From Medicago truncatula (Eukaryota > Streptophyta > Magnoliopsida > Fabales > Fabaceae): a stretch of DNA of 64,000 nucleotides. The stretch spans positions 33,516,494-33,580,493 of the forward strand of contig NC_053045.1 in the NCBI RefSeq assembly GCF_003473485.1, written 5' to 3'. Shown here in pieces: positions 47,103 to 59,515 of this stretch (the first letter of the stretch is position 1; every line of letters starts with the position of its first letter). The notes beneath the pieces were generated by a model, which did not search any database, was not told the DNA's origin, and was given only the letters and a program-made list of their open reading frames with translations. Both the position numbers and the translations under genes were made by a program.

Positions 47103-48601
47103 GACAAAATGTTTGTTTAGTTTTGTTTTGATTTTGCTTTGGTACTCTTAACTAAGCGGTTAAACCATAGAGGAAAACAGGGTGTTGAGGTTTGGTTGTT
47201 TTGTTGCACCAAAGATTAACATTCTTAAAGTTTGGTGTGAATAAATTCTTATTTAATTGTATTGTACATGCTGGTTGGTTGCATATAGTGTGTTTGAATG
47301 TGATTTCTCCTCTCATTTTTGTGTAGGGAATATGATTTCTCCTTTAATGGGGAACGTGAAGTTTAATAAAGTAGTTAGATTTATAGCATAGCTCAACTAA
47401 AGAATAAAGAAGTCAAACAATGGGAGCATGCTAATCAACAATTTTGTTTTTATTCAGTAACTTTCAAAGTTTTTAAGAATGTACTGTGTATACCCTCTTT
47501 CAAAGAAAAAAAAAACTGTACAGAACATATCGAATGGTTTTTGGGAAAATATTAACCGTTATATTACAGCTAGGTCGTTATGATGCCTTATTCCACAATA
47601 TAAGTCATTTTAAGAGGAAAAAAAAAAAAAGGAGTTTCTACTGTCCACTTGCGGTATACCTGTTTCATAAATCAATAAATTAACAATCATTTTTAGATAA
47701 TAAAGAACTATTTTTTTCTTCAAGAAAGGTAATAAAGAACCATTTGTCTTGTACCAAAAAATAAAAAAAAGAACCATTTGTCGATTTTTGTATTTAAAAA
47801 AATATTATTTAATAAGAAAAAACAACACTTCATTGTTTATAAGAATCATACCAATTCATCTTCAACCACAAACTCAATTCAAAACTAACACCCTTTTTTT
47901 CACCATCAACCTTCGTTTTTCTGAATATTCCTTCATTCTTCTTTCATCGATTCAAAAACTTCACCGTTATTCAAATCTTAATTTTTTAGTTTTCAATTTC
48001 ATCATCAATATCAGGAAGAGGCAAAACCCTAGGTCTTGGTGCTGCCAAGAAGGCAACATCAAGAAACAGCAAAACTAAAATTAAAGTTGAAAAGTTAAAA
48101 TTAAGATATCAGTTAATGACTGATAACTGATAGCTTATGGTTGAAAAGTTAGTTTATTAAAATTAAAGTGTTTAGTAAAATTAATTGTTGAAGTGGCTGA
48201 CAAATATAAAAAGACCTAAACGGACATGTTTGTTTATTTTATTTTTTTTACAAATTATATAAAAAAAATTTGGTTAATGTATTTTTTAAAATATTTAAAA
48301 TTATTTTCGTCTCCAAAATGACAAATATGTTTTATGAATTAAATTTACTTTTTCATTTTAATTTAACAACTTATGTTTTATGAATTTTATTTAACTATAC
48401 TTGCTTCCCTGTTGTAAATTTTAAGTAAAATTATATATTACATATGAACTAAGAGCAAGGTTAAAAATTAACAAGAAAATATAAAAATCAATATCATGAG
48501 ATGACAACCTAATTGTATATGAGACTAAATGTAGCCGGTTACTTATGAAAAATTATAAATTATGCGTTCAAATGCTACTTAAAATAGCATCTCAAAAAAT
48601 A
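47103..48601. other. AT-rich intergenic sequence
   Basis: No gene supported. 47830-48080 has a leader-like pyrimidine-rich stretch, but it leads into no coding exon I could follow. Confidence 0.4.
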
Positions 48602-50117
48602 GAGTTAATTATGTTTTAGGTCCTATAAATAGGTGCATTTTCAACAACAGTCCTTACTTAAATTTTATTAAATTTATTATCCCCAACGTTTTTTTTCGTT
48701 AGTAAAATAGGTCATCGTTGTTAATTGTTACTGATTGAGCAAACGGTGAAGCACACGTGGATGCCACATCTGACCTTTTTTTTGTTGGGTTAAATATGTT
48801 TTTAGTCCCTATAAAATTGAGGCATTTTAAGTTTAGTCCTTACTTAATTTTAACAGTTGTTTCAGTCCTTACAAAAGTACTATGCACTTAGTATTAGTCT
48901 CTTCTCAATTCAAATTTGTTTAATTTATGTTTAAACTCTTAAGTTTTTTAACATTTTTTTGTAGACGTGTTAAGAACATTACTAAAAGATCATCCGCAAA
49001 AAATTATCGCAAAATTTGATTTATATGTCCAGATTTTTTACTTTTATCTTTAACATTTATCGTTTTCAAAAATTCATATTTAATTCGTTTTATGTTAAAA
49101 AATTCTAAATTTTAGTAATTGAACCTTTGATAGTGTTCTAAACTTGTCTCAAAAAAATCGTTTAAAAATTTAAGAGTTTAAGGATAATTAAACAAACTTT
49201 GTTTTAGCAGGGACTAAAAATAAAAGTAAATTTTTTTAGGGACTAAAAAACCTACTAAAACTAGTTATGATAGTATTTTCATCATGAAAAGATATTTTTG
49301 ACTAGTAATTATTCCAAAAAAAACTATCAATTCGGCAACAAAACCACTCATGCCCGACAATGCAAGATAAGTCATCGATAAGATAGTGAAAATCGTGAAT
49401 ATTTTTGATATTGGGATAGCCATTCCGCCCATTTCGTCAGGATAAAGAAGACGTAATTTATCATAACTAGTTCCTGCCAAGAAAAAAAGATAGCGCCAAT
49501 AAATCCATGATATATTATTTGTAAAACGGCCCCGTTGAGCCCAATATCACTTATAGAACCAATTCAAATAATTATGAAACTCATATGAGATACCGAAGAA
49601 TAAGCTATTCTTTTTTTAAAATTACGTTGACCAAAAGATGTTGAATCAGCATAAATTATTTAAATAGAACTTAATATCATTAACGAGGGGAAAAATATTG
49701 AATGAGAGTGGGAAAATAATTCCATATTAATTCGAACCAATCCATATGCTCCCATTTCATGCAAACTAGTGGCAATATACAAGAGTTTAAGCATAAATTG
49801 AACAAATTTGAATTGAGTAGGGACTAGTACTGAGTGCATAGTATTTTTTTAAGGACTAAAACAACTATTAAAATTAAGTAAGGACTAAACTTAAAATGCC
49901 TCAATTTTACAGGGACTAAAAACATATTTAACTGAAAAAAAGAAGTCAGATGTGGCATCCATGTATGCTTCACTGTTTGCTCAATCATCAACAATTAACA
50001 GCGAGGACCTATTTTGCTAACGGAAAAAAACGTTGGGACCAAAAATTTAATAAAATTTAAGTAGGGACTAATGTTGGAAACGCGCCTATTTATAGGATCC
50101 TAAAACATAATTAGCCC
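48602..50117. mobile_element. Mutator-like element with long terminal inverted repeats carrying a plastid ndhD fragment
   Basis: Left arm 48602-48940 and right arm 49791-50117 are reverse complements at roughly 85% by eye, from (ga/gggc)taattatgttttagg inward to 'ttaaactctt'. The flanks caaaaaata (48593-48601) and caaaaaaata (50118-50127) fit a 9-bp duplication with one slipped A. Between the arms lie a non-coding part (48941-49262) and the ndhD fragment. A second, shortened copy of the inner right arm is seen at about 49168-49230. No transposase is present. Superfamily assignment rests on the long arms and duplication length. Confidence 0.7.
49263..49790 (-). pseudogene. ndhD: Plastid ndhD fragment in nuclear DNA (NUPT)
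   Basis: On the minus strand it reads [13 protein letters not shown], then [20 protein letters not shown], then LNGAVLQII and HGFIGA, then [19 protein letters not shown], and finally [20 protein letters not shown]. This is the middle of the plastid NADH dehydrogenase-like subunit 4 (ndhD). The frame is broken by stops and shifts, so it is dead. It abuts the right arm of the surrounding element directly. Confidence 0.88.
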
Positions 50118-50127
50118 CAAAAAAATA

Positions 50128-50751
50128 TTATAAGCTAATGCGGAAAGCTTTTAACTAGACATGTCTAGTCCTATCAAAACAAACTTATAAATTAGTTCAA
50201 TAAACTAGCTTATTTATGTTACCAACTACAACCTTAAGCTTTTTGTTTTCTTTACACTTTTTACATAGTTTTTATGAATATCTAAAATCGACCCGCTCAC
50301 CTCACCCTTTTTTAAACAGATTAACGATAAGGTGTAATGAAACGAGGAAAGGTTAGTCGATATTGTCATCATCTAATAAACAATGATGAAAAGTATACCA
50401 TTGCCACCATTCGATAGTGTTATTGTTGTAATACAAAACTTTAAGTAAGTTAAATTTTCAGACTCGCCAAAACTAAGAGAAACTCCCGAAGTTCAACAAA
50501 TGTAGTAGTTCATCAAAGAAATATTCGTACTAAGAGCGGAAACTGAACCCAAGACCTCGCCTGTCATTACCAAATGAGCCCTTATCATCTACAATGGAGA
50601 CACCCATTTTTGAATACTAATAGTAGTTTTGGCCCCCTATGTTTCAGAAGTTGCGATTTTTGCCTCCTAACAAAATAAAATACAAAACCGTCCCCTAAGT
50701 ATTGCCCATTTTGTAGTTTTGGCTCCAGATCAATTTTTGTCACGTGTGTCT
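50128..50751. other. Intergenic between two Mutator-type elements
   Basis: 50620-50740 has 'ttttggccccctatg' and similar phrases typical of another MULE-end family, but only one side is seen, so no element is called. Confidence 0.4.
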
Positions 50752-50760
50752 TTTTTTTAA

Positions 50761-51149
50761 GGCTAAAATATGGTTTTGGTCCCTGCAAATATGTCTCGTT
50801 TTGGTTTTAGTCCCTGTAAAAAAAATTTGTTGTTTTTGGTCCCTGCAAAATATTTTGTTTTTGAAAATCAGGGACTATTTTCAAAAACAAAATATTTTGC
50901 AGGGACTATTTTCAAAAACAAAATATTTTGCAGGGACCTTTTTCAAAATCAAAAGATTTTGCAGGGACTATTTCTCTAATAAATGGGTTCAGTCATCATG
51001 TGCCACGTGTGCAAATCATCACAAAAGTGGAGTCAGGGACCAAAACCAAAATGAGGCATATTTGCAGGGACCAAAAACAACAAATTTTTTTTACAGGGAC
51101 TAAAACCAAAACGAGACATATTTGCAGGGACCAAAACCATATTTTAGCC
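50761..51149. mobile_element. Mutator-type MITE, 389 bp, 9-bp target duplication
   Basis: The duplication tttttttaa occurs at 50752-50760 and 51150-51158. Terminal inverted repeats of about 95 bases start ggctaaaatatggttttgg. A tandem repeat lies in the centre (50870-50969). No coding capacity. Confidence 0.9.
50870..50969. repeat. Tandem repeat of about 31 bp, three copies, inside the MITE
   Basis: Unit starts cagggactattttcaaaaac and continues to aaaatattttg. The third copy is slightly diverged. The repeated cagggac is also the motif of the terminal repeats. Confidence 0.85.
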
Positions 51150-51158
51150 TTTTTTTAA

Positions 51159-51920
51159 TTATTAAAAAATAAAAAATTATTTTTTAATTAAAAAAAAAAT
51201 AGTTTTTTAATTTCAATAATTTTATATCATTACATTTCAATTTTTTTAATATTAAAAAAGTGCAGATATCACTTAAGATTGGAAGTCTTAAATAAGATTA
51301 GTGTCTCATAAAATCTTGAAACCCTGGTCTAGCTTTAGAATTTACCCTATTAATTTAATAAATTATGATAAAGACATAGATGAAAATTGATTATGATTGG
51401 TAATACCAAAAAAAAAAAAGTATACACATGTTGCTTCACAAAGTGTAGGCCATCAAAGAACAAACAATAAAGAACCGTCTAGTAGCTGAATCAATCACGG
51501 TGAGGACTCATCTTCTCTTCTCAATCCGTTTCACACAACAAAAACCCTCATTTTCCCCTTATCCAATTCAGCTTTTTCACTCTTCTTCATCAACTTCCCC
51601 TTCGTTCTCTGAAGACAAAGATTCAACCTTTCTGGTATTTTTTCGCGCAATCCATTTTCTTTTCGCAAACAACTTTTTGTTTCTATGGTTGGTGAATGCT
51701 GCACAAATTTTCGTTTCATGGGTCTCAGTAATTTATGAGTTTCCAGAAAAACCCTTGAATTTGAAATTGAGAGTATTGGATTGTATAGATTCTTATTGTC
51801 TTGTTTGATTGAAAATTTAACGACCCTTTTTGCTAAAGTTTTGATTTTTGGAATTGCTGCACAAGTGTAGAAATTAGAATTGATTTTGGGAAATTAGGAT
51901 TTAGAAGTGATTTTGAGAAA
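51159..51920 (+). other. 5' flank and leader of the rhomboid-like gene
   Basis: From about 51490 on, a leader-like, C- and T-rich stretch precedes the ATG at 51921. The open frame over 51500-51808 has no ATG at its start and is taken as leader. 51225-51330 resembles 62840-62960, a dispersed repeat. Confidence 0.5.
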
Positions 51921-52736
51921 ATGGGTAAGCCTTTGATTTATGAGATCTTGGAAAAACCAGCAACAAGTGTTATTATAGCAATTTGCAGTGCAATTTGGTT
52001 TTATATACAGAAGAAAAATATTGGTTATTCACATGTTGGTTTGAGTTATGAGACTGCAATGGAAGGACAATATTGGAGAATAATCACTTCTGCATTTTCT
52101 CATATAAGTATAATTCATCTTGTTTTTAACATGAGTGCACTTTGGAGTCTTGGGGCTGTAGAGCAATTGGATCATGTTGGCCTCGGTGTCGAGTATTATT
52201 TGCAGTATACACTTGTGTTGGTGGTTGTATCGGGGGTTTTGGTTTTGGCAATGTATCACTTGTTGATTCAGAGATTCAAGGTTGAGTATTTTCGTCGAGT
52301 TACGGCTGTTGGTTATTCGTGTGTTGTTTTCGGGTGGATGACGATTCTTTCTGTGAAGCAACCTTCTTCAAAGTTGGAGCTCTTTGGATTTCTTTCGCTT
52401 CCTATTAGTTTTGCTCCGTTTGAATCACTTATTTTCACTTCGATTATTGTTCCTCAGGCGAGTTTTATTGGCCATTTATCTGGGATTGTTGTTGGATATG
52501 CTATAGCTTGGGGTTTGATTCATGGGATGACTAATTACTGGGCACTTACCTTATTGGGTTGGATTGTTCTTGTCTTTGTTTTGAGTTTGAAGAAATCTAG
52601 TGCACTTGACATAAGCTTCATTGAGATTGAATCTGTTACCGATCCTTCATTACCGTCTGTGCGATTTTTGGGATCTGGCAATGGTAGAACCCTGCAGATG
52701 AGTGCATTGCCAGATGGAAATGTTGACATTGTCTAA
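51921..52736 (+). CDS. RBL13: Rhomboid-like intramembrane protease, RBL13 type
   Basis: Intronless, 271 residues, with about six hydrophobic segments. The catalytic dyad is visible: Ser133 in GYSCVVFG (the GxSxxxFG box) and His185 in [18 protein letters not shown] (residues 66-78) matches the conserved segment of loop 1 and helix 2. The start [16 protein letters not shown] and the long soluble tail ([17 protein letters not shown]) agree with Arabidopsis RBL13 as remembered. Rhomboids cut membrane proteins within or near the bilayer. The plant RBL13 substrate is unknown, and its site (Golgi or other endomembrane) is inference. Confidence 0.9.
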   Translation: MGKPLIYEILEKPATSVIIAICSAIWFYIQKKNIGYSHVGLSYETAMEGQYWRIITSAFSHISIIHLVFNMSALWSLGAVEQLDHVGLGVEYYLQYTLVLVVVSGVLVLAMYHLLIQRFKVEYFRRVTAVGYSCVVFGWMTILSVKQPSSKLELFGFLSLPISFAPFESLIFTSIIVPQASFIGHLSGIVVGYAIAWGLIHGMTNYWALTLLGWIVLVFVLSLKKSSALDISFIEIESVTDPSLPSVRFLGSGNGRTLQMSALPDGNVDIV

Positions 52737-53143
52737 TGTTGAATTGATATATCATTGTTATGTAACCTTGGTCGACACAAACCAATATTGACAGCAATAT
52801 GACTCCAATTTTTCTTATATAGAAATTGTTCATAGGTTCATTAATATTTGTGTTTAGAATTTGCATCTTTAGCTATGTGGTAATGAATGTTTCAGATGAT
52901 ATATGCCAATTTGACGAAGTGACACTGCTCATTGCAAATGTCTACTTTTTGTTCCTTTTTCGATACGTGTGATAGAATCAGATTTGCTATGTTCATGGAT
53001 GATAAGATTATGTTTAAGATATGTTATTACCATTTCCTAGTTGGTTGATGTATAAATGGAAATTAGTAACTAAATCACTAAATTGATGAAATTGAAGTTG
53101 ATTCAGTTCAACAGTCTGGATTAGTCTATCAAGTTACTGAGTG

Positions 53144-53390
53144 TGATCACCGAGTGATCTGGGTTGGCTTTTCGATGATTTCCACAGCTTGTAAACTATT
53201 CAACCAGTTGTATTTTACAGAGCTTACTAGACTGGTTTATAATGCTGATAAACTTATTATTGCATTTGATCACTGAATGATCTTGGTTTGGTTTTTCCAT
53301 GATTTCTACTGCTTGTAAACTATTCAACCAGTCGTTTTTTAGGAAACTTACTAGTTTTGTATAAAATGCTGATAAACCTGATATTGCATT
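53144..53390. repeat. Tandem duplication, period about 123 bp, two copies
   Basis: gtaaactattcaaccagt at 53191 returns at 53314. The surrounding 120 bases are collinear (gatcaccgagtgatct / gatcactgaatgatct; aatgctgataaacttattattgcattt / aatgctgataaacctgatattgcattt). Confidence 0.85.
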
Positions 53391-54696
53391 TCTGTTTTCT
53401 TTCAAAGTTTATTGTTGATGTTGTTTTTGCTGTCATCAAATGATGTTTTTTAAGGAATCAAGTGATGCTTATTCACTGTTCAAATACTCAAATTGGAACT
53501 TCAAACATAGCTGGAATGATAAGTTGGTCTTCCAAAGATTCTATACATTGATTTGGTTTTTCATAATGTAAAATAAACCTTAATTTAAGACCAGATTGAT
53601 GTCTAGAAACATACTATTGACAAACAAAACTGGTGTTGTGAGACCAAATTGATACTGATAATTTGATAAACAAAACTGGTTTTTGGGGGGAACATATTGA
53701 TCAACCTGAACGTCTCCTAAATGTTGAACAAACAAATTTGATAATCTATGCTTAGTCATCAAAGTATCCAGCTTCTATGATGATCTAACCTGACAAGTGA
53801 CAACCAGTCTTGCATATAGGGACAGTGATTTTTATTTTATTTTTGTAAATGAAAGTTTGCTTTCAAAATTTAACTACTGTGTTCAAAGTTGTTAAACTCT
53901 AACTAACTATAAAATGTGAGTTTACGTTTCTAGGTCACAAATTAGTTAACTGGCACGTAATTAAACCCTTACGTGCTCAAGCAAACTCTGAAGAAATTTG
54001 GTAAACTCACGATTTTACAAGCGAGTTTAAAGTTTACAATTTTAAATTGTTTTGGCCTAAAATGTGAAATACTAATCAATATTTTTGATATTTGATTTAG
54101 TTAATTCTTTTTTTAAGGATTGATTTAGTTATTTATGTGTTGTAATAGATACCGATTTTGAAATGTATTCTAAAAAAGTATTTATCCATTTAAAATCTTT
54201 TATGCTTTATTAAGGAGATGAAATGTTAAATTATTACTGTTTTAATGGTAGTATTAGGTAAACACGTGACTCTTACAAGTTTACGAGTTAAGTTTGCGTA
54301 AACATCAAAGCCCTTGTGTTGTTAAATTTTAGCTCATGAAAGTTTCTCAATTAAACAAGTTTTTTGCTTTGAAAATTTGTTTTTATATACAAGTATGTTT
54401 TTGTGCAGTAGGTAAATGAGAGACTTGTAAAGAATTTGAAATAAAATCGAGATATAAAAGCTAACTTAATTTACGAAATGAGTTCACTTTTTACTTTTTT
54501 TCATTTTCTAAAAAAGATGCTTAATAATGAGTTGTGTGAAGCAGAGGATATAGTGTCAATGAGCTTGCATGCACAAATGGTTGAATCTTGTTTACATGGC
54601 TTGAGTTTGAATTCAGAGTTTCTTTGTTAAATTTATCATAGAACCGACTATCTATTCCCCTTTTCCATCTCCAACTCCCAAAAAACTTAATAGTTT

Positions 54697-54830
54697 CAAC
54701 AACAACAACCAAGTCTTATCTCATTAAGTGGGGTCGGTTACATGGATCAAATTACACCGTAGTGTTCAATCATAGACCAAATTTAGATCCAACAAGAAAG
54801 GCTTTGCAGGGTTACCCATGATTCTTATAA
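54697..54830 (-). mobile_element. 3' end of a (TTG)n-tailed retroposon
   Basis: On the minus strand the sequence runs gtaaccgaccccacttaatg, then agataagacttgg, then (TTG)n. This is the widely seen 3' end of (TTG)n-tailed SINE/LINE families in plants. The 5' end is not resolved. Confidence 0.55.
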
Positions 54831-55033
54831 ACTCAAACTATTGTCATGGAATCAACATTTTCATGTTAAAAGTATGTATGATCTTAGCATATTAAAATTG
54901 TGTTTATTTCATTTTTCATGAACTTAAAATTAATAGAGATATACAATGTCAATAACCAGCTATAAAAAAAAAAAAACTTTTTTGAGTCCAGTTTAATTTT
55001 CTGTAGCCATATTAGAATACATCATTAGATAAT

Positions 55034-55316
55034 ATTGAAAATGTGTCTTTGGATGCTGCTAATATATTTTCTATTTGTTTTAAATTTGAATAAGTCAAAG
55101 CAAAAGATCTATTATTTTGTTTTAGTGGACAAGTTAGTTTCACTTAGTAAGTAGTGGTGCTATAATTAAGAACCATTTTATTCATTCAGTTATTTCTTTT
55201 GATTTGTAATATAACATCAGTTTCTTATTAAAATAAAAATAGTTTTGCAGCCATATTCTCTCTGCTACGTTCTATTCTTTCATATTCCTCCTGTTATTCA
55301 AAACTAGAAAACAACA
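55034..55316 (+). repeat. 5' LTR of the copia element
   Basis: 283 bases. By eye it differs from the 3' LTR at about six substitutions and one single-T indel. Confidence 0.95.
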
Positions 55317-55354
55317 ATTGGTATCCAGAGCTCTCTTCTTGAGGGACTTGTGAA

Positions 55355-58300
55355 ATGGATGATGAGTCAAATTTTTCAAAAGTTGCCCCTCCTCTCTTTG
55401 ATGGGAACAACTATGAACTTTGGGCAGTAAAAATGGAGGCTTACCTAGAAGCTTTGGATGTTTGGGAAGCCATAGAAGAAGATTATGAAGTTCCTCCACT
55501 GCCGAATAATCCAACTATGACTCAGTTGAAATATCACAAGGAGAGAAAAACTAAGAAGGCGAAAGCAAAATCATGTCTCTTTGCTGGTGTTTCAGAAACA
55601 GTTTTCACTAGAATCATGACCCTCAAAACACCAAAAGCAATATGGGACTATTTGAAGGAAGAATTTGCAGGTGATGAGAGAATTTGAAGCATGCAAGTGC
55701 TGAATCTGATGAGAGAGTTTGAGTTGCAGAAAATGAAAGAGTCTGAGACAATCAAAGAATACTCAGACAAATTGTTGTCTATTGCAAACAAGGTTAGATT
55801 ACTTGGCACTGGATTTGCTGATTCCAGAATTGTAGAAATTTTTTTGGTTACAGTGCCTGAAAGATATGAGGCATCTCTAGCCTGTTTAGAGAACACAAAT
55901 GATCTTAGTAAGATCACTTTGGCAGAAGTCGTACATGCCTTGCAAGCCCAAGAACAACGAAGGCTTATGAGGCAAGATCGTATGGTTGAAGGTGCTTTAC
56001 CAGCCAAGAGCCAACACTCTTTGAAGAGTCATCCAGCAAGTAGTGAATACAACAAAGGAAATGATAAGAAGAAAAGTTTCCCACCTTGTGAACACTGCGG
56101 AAAAATGGGTCACCCACCATTTAAATGTTGGAGAAGGCCAGATGCAAAGTGCAGCAAGTGCAATGAAATGGGTCATGAAGATGTGATTTGTAAAGCAAAA
56201 ATCCAACAAGTTGCAGTTGAAGCAGAAAATGTACAACAAGAGGAGGAAGACTATCTCTTTGTTGCAACATGTTTTTCCAGCAGCAATTCATGTGAATCTT
56301 GGCTGATTGATAGTGGATACACTAATCACATGACCACGATAAAGCTTTATTCAAGAATCTGGAGGACACCGAAATCAAATGGGTCAGAATTGGAAATGGT
56401 GTACATATTCCAGTTAAAGGCAAGGGAACAGTCGCTATAACAAGCTACTCAAGTACGAAAAATCTCACTGATGTTCTATATGTGCCTGAAATTAATCAAA
56501 ACTTGCTTAGTGTTGGACAACTACTTGAAAAAGGGTTCAAAGTTATTTTTGAAGATAAGAATTGTATAGTTAAGGATCCAACATGCCAAGAAATGTGCAA
56601 AGTAAAAATGAAGAGCAAGAGTTTTTCATTTGATCCAATGAAGGAGGAGCAATCTGCTCTTCCAGTCACAATTAGCACAACTGATCTTTGGCACAAACGG
56701 CTAGGACATTTCCATCATTTGGGAATGGAATACATGTTGAAAAATCAATTAGTTCGTGGAGTTCCATCTTTAACAGAAAAGTTAGTTGAATGTGAAGCTT
56801 GCCAATTCGGGAAGCAAACGGAAGCCATTTCCTACAAGTACCTGGAAGGCGAGCCAGAAGCTCCAACTTATTCACACTGATCTTTGTGGACCACAAAGAA
56901 CTCCATCACTAAATGGAAGTCTTTATTATATTGCTTTTATTGACGACTTAACCAGAATGTGCTGGATTTATTTTCTTAAATACAAATCAGAAGTAGCTGC
57001 AGTGTTTTGGAAATTCAAAGCTCATGTTGAAAATCAAAGCAATTGCCGTATTCAAATTCTGAGGTCAGATAATGGAAAAGAGTATTTGTCAAATCAGTTT
57101 CAACAATTTTGTGATGAAGCAGGGATCGAACATCAGTTGACTGCTCCTTACACTCCTCAACAAAATGCAATGAGTGAAAGGAAAAATAGATCAATCATGG
57201 AGATGGCTAGGTGTATGCTTCATCAAAAGGAATTGCCAAATAAATTATGGGCTGAAGCCGCAAGTACTGCTGTTTTCTTACAAAATAGACTCCCTACACG
57301 AGCTTTGCAAAATCAAACTCCATTTGAGGCCTGGTTTGGTTTTAAACCTTCTCTGGATTTTTTTAAAGTGTTTGGTTGCTTATGTTACTCACATGTACCT
57401 CAGGTTAAGCGTGACAAGCTTGACAAAAGGGCTGAATCTGGAATATTTATTGGCTACAGCACAGTCTCTAAAGCTTATAAAATTTTTCAACCTCAAAGTG
57501 GAAAATTTTTGGTAAGTAGAGATGTGCACTTCATGGAAGATGAAAAGTGGTGCTGGAGTGGTCCAAATAAGAATCATAATGTTGTATTGGACCTTGAAGA
57601 AACAGTAGATGATCCACCAATTCAAGGCACAAGATTAGTCTCTGACATCTATCAAAGAAGCAATGTAGCAGTGTGTAACATAGCTGTATTTGAACCAGCT
57701 AGTTTTGAAGAAGCTGTTATGGAGGCAAAATGGTTAGTTGCGATGAAAGATGAGCTCTCCATGATCGAGAAAAACCAAACATGGGAGTTGGTTCCAAGAC
57801 CTCATGATAGAAAGGTCATCGGAGTGAAATGGGTTTTAAGAACAAAATTCAACCCCGATGGTTCTATAAACAAGCACAAAGCAAGGCTTGTTGTGAAGGG
57901 TTATTCTCAGATATTTGGAATTGATTATTCTGATACTTTTGCTCCTGTAGCAAGACATGACACAATCAGGCTACTACTTGACGTTGTTGCACAAAAAGGG
58001 TGGCAAGTGTTTCATATGGACGTTAAGTCGGCTTTCCTTAACGGTTTTTTGCAAGAGGAGATATATGTTGAGCAACCATATGGTTCTGTGATCAAAGGTC
58101 AAGAAGAAAAAGTCTACTTGCTAAAAAAAGGCTCTCTACGGCTTAAAGCAAACACCAAGAGTGTGGTACAATAGAATTAATGATCATTTGCTGCATTTGG
58201 GCTTCCAAAAGAGCCTCTCTGAAGCTACACTTTATGTCAAGCATGTTGGTGCTGATATTTTAATCATTTCTTTGTATGTTGATGATCTTTTAGTGACAGG

Positions 58301-59237
58301 AAGCAACCTAGCACTAGTTGAAGAATTCAAGCAAGAAATGAAAGATGTCTTTGAGATGACTGATCTTGGTCTTATGACTTATTTTTTGGGCATGGAAATC
58401 ACTCAAAAGAAGAATGAGATTTTTATTTGTCAGAAAAAATATGCAAAGGAGATTTTGAAAAAATTTCAGCTTGATGAATGCAGAACAATGAACACTCCTA
58501 TGCATCAAAAGGAGAAGTTCATCAAGGATGATGGGGCTGATAAAGTTGATGAAGCTCATTTTAGAAGCTTGATTGGGTGTCTAATGTATCTTACTTCTAC
58601 AAGGCCTGACATCTTATTCTCAGTTAGCTTGTTGTCAAGATTCATGCATTGTCCTAGTGAATTGCACTTAAAGGCAGCAAAAAGAGTTGTAAGGTAAATC
58701 AAAGGAACTGTCCATTATGGAGTAAAGTACTGCAAGGTCAAAGAATTCAAATTATTTGGCTACTCTGACAGTGATTGGGCAGGTAGCTTGGATGATATGA
58801 AGAGTACTTTAGGGTATTGTTTCAACGTAGGTTCAAGTGTTTTCTCTCGGTGTTCAAAGAAACAAGAGGTTGTAGCCCAGTCAACAGCAGAAGCTGAGTT
58901 TGTAGCTGCAACAGCAGCTGTAAATCAAGCTATTTGGTTGAGGAATATCTTAGCAAATTTGGGCCTGAAGCAAGAGCAAAGTACACCGATTTTTGTTGAT
59001 AATCAAGCAGCTATTTCCATATCATATAATCCAGTATTTCATGGGAAGACCAAGCACTTTAATGTCAAGCTATTTTACTTAAGAGAAGTGCAAGAAAATG
59101 GTGATGTGAATTTGGTTTATTGTAAAACAGAAGATCAAGCTGCTGATATGTTTACCAAGTCTTTTCCACTCAGCAGGTTTGAATTTTTAAAGAAGAAGCT
59201 AGGAGTTTGCAACCTCCACGGCAAGGAGGAGTATTGA
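55355..59237 (+). pseudogene. Copia gag-pol, broken by two stops and three frameshifts
   Basis: Gag starts at 55355 (MDDESNFSKVAPPLFDGNNY) and carries two CCHC-type knuckles near 56090-56190. The protease motif is LIDSG near 56300. The pre-integrase and HHCC part is at 56690-56820, with integrase D/D/E residues at 56940-57150. RT starts near 57780, with the YVDD box near 58275. RNase H is at 58760-59200. Lesions: TGA at 55685-55687; a one-base loss near 56336; a frameshift near 56846; a one-base gain near 58128 in the conserved RT segment before the YVDD part; TAA at 58695-58697. It encodes no working polyprotein and could move only in trans. Confidence 0.93.
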
Positions 59238-59515
59238 AAACGTGTCTTTGGATGCTGCTAATATATTTTCTATTTGTTTTAAGTTTGAATAAGTCAAAGC
59301 AAAATATCTATTATTTTGTTTTAGTGGACAAGTTAGTTTCACTTAGTAAGTAGTGGTGCTATAATTAAGGAGCATTTTATTCATTCAGTTATTTCTTTTG
59401 ATTTGTAATATAACATCAGTTTCTTATTAAAATAAAAATAGTTTTGCAGCCATATTCTCTCTGTTACGTTCTATTCTTTCATATTCCTCCTGTTATTCAA
59501 AACTAGAAAACAACA
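59232..59515 (+). repeat. 3' LTR of the copia element
   Basis: 284 bases. It directly follows the polypurine tract and is followed by the GATAA duplication. Confidence 0.95.

Larger units (their letters stand above)
52737..55028. other. 3' region of the rhomboid-like gene and intergenic sequence
   Basis: Contains a 123-bp tandem duplication (53144-53390) and a retroposon end (54690-54830). No further gene seen. Confidence 0.5.
55034..59515 (+). mobile_element. Ty1/copia LTR retrotransposon, 4.48 kb, complete structure but disabled coding
   Basis: The 5-bp target duplication GATAA occurs at 55029-55033 and 59516-59520. LTRs 55034-55316 and 59232-59515 begin TATTG and end CAACA. A primer site like initiator tRNA-Met (ttggtatccagagct, 55317-55331) follows the 5' LTR. 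A purine tract (aaggaggag, 59223-59231) precedes the 3' LTR. Domain order gag, protease, integrase, RT, RNase H defines copia. Confidence 0.95.

Noticed and set aside
49265-49480. Functional ndhD-like nuclear gene
   Set aside because: Only the middle of the plastid gene is present, with stops and shifts; no transit peptide or promoter.
48789-49930. A separate inner element nested in the outer one (ggttaaatatgtttttagtccct ends)
   Set aside because: The inner ends look like a common MULE terminus, but no target duplication flanks them and the arms run on without a break. Kept as one element.
51500-51808. Open frame of 102 codons before the rhomboid-like gene
   Set aside because: No ATG start; pyrimidine-rich leader composition.
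52029-52361. Minus-strand frame of 110 codons inside the rhomboid-like gene
   Set aside because: Shadow of the real coding strand.
55037-59515. Copia LTR start at TGAAAA instead of TATTG
   Set aside because: With TGAAAA there is no matching 5-bp duplication. With TATTG the GATAA flanks match and the ends pair with CAACA.
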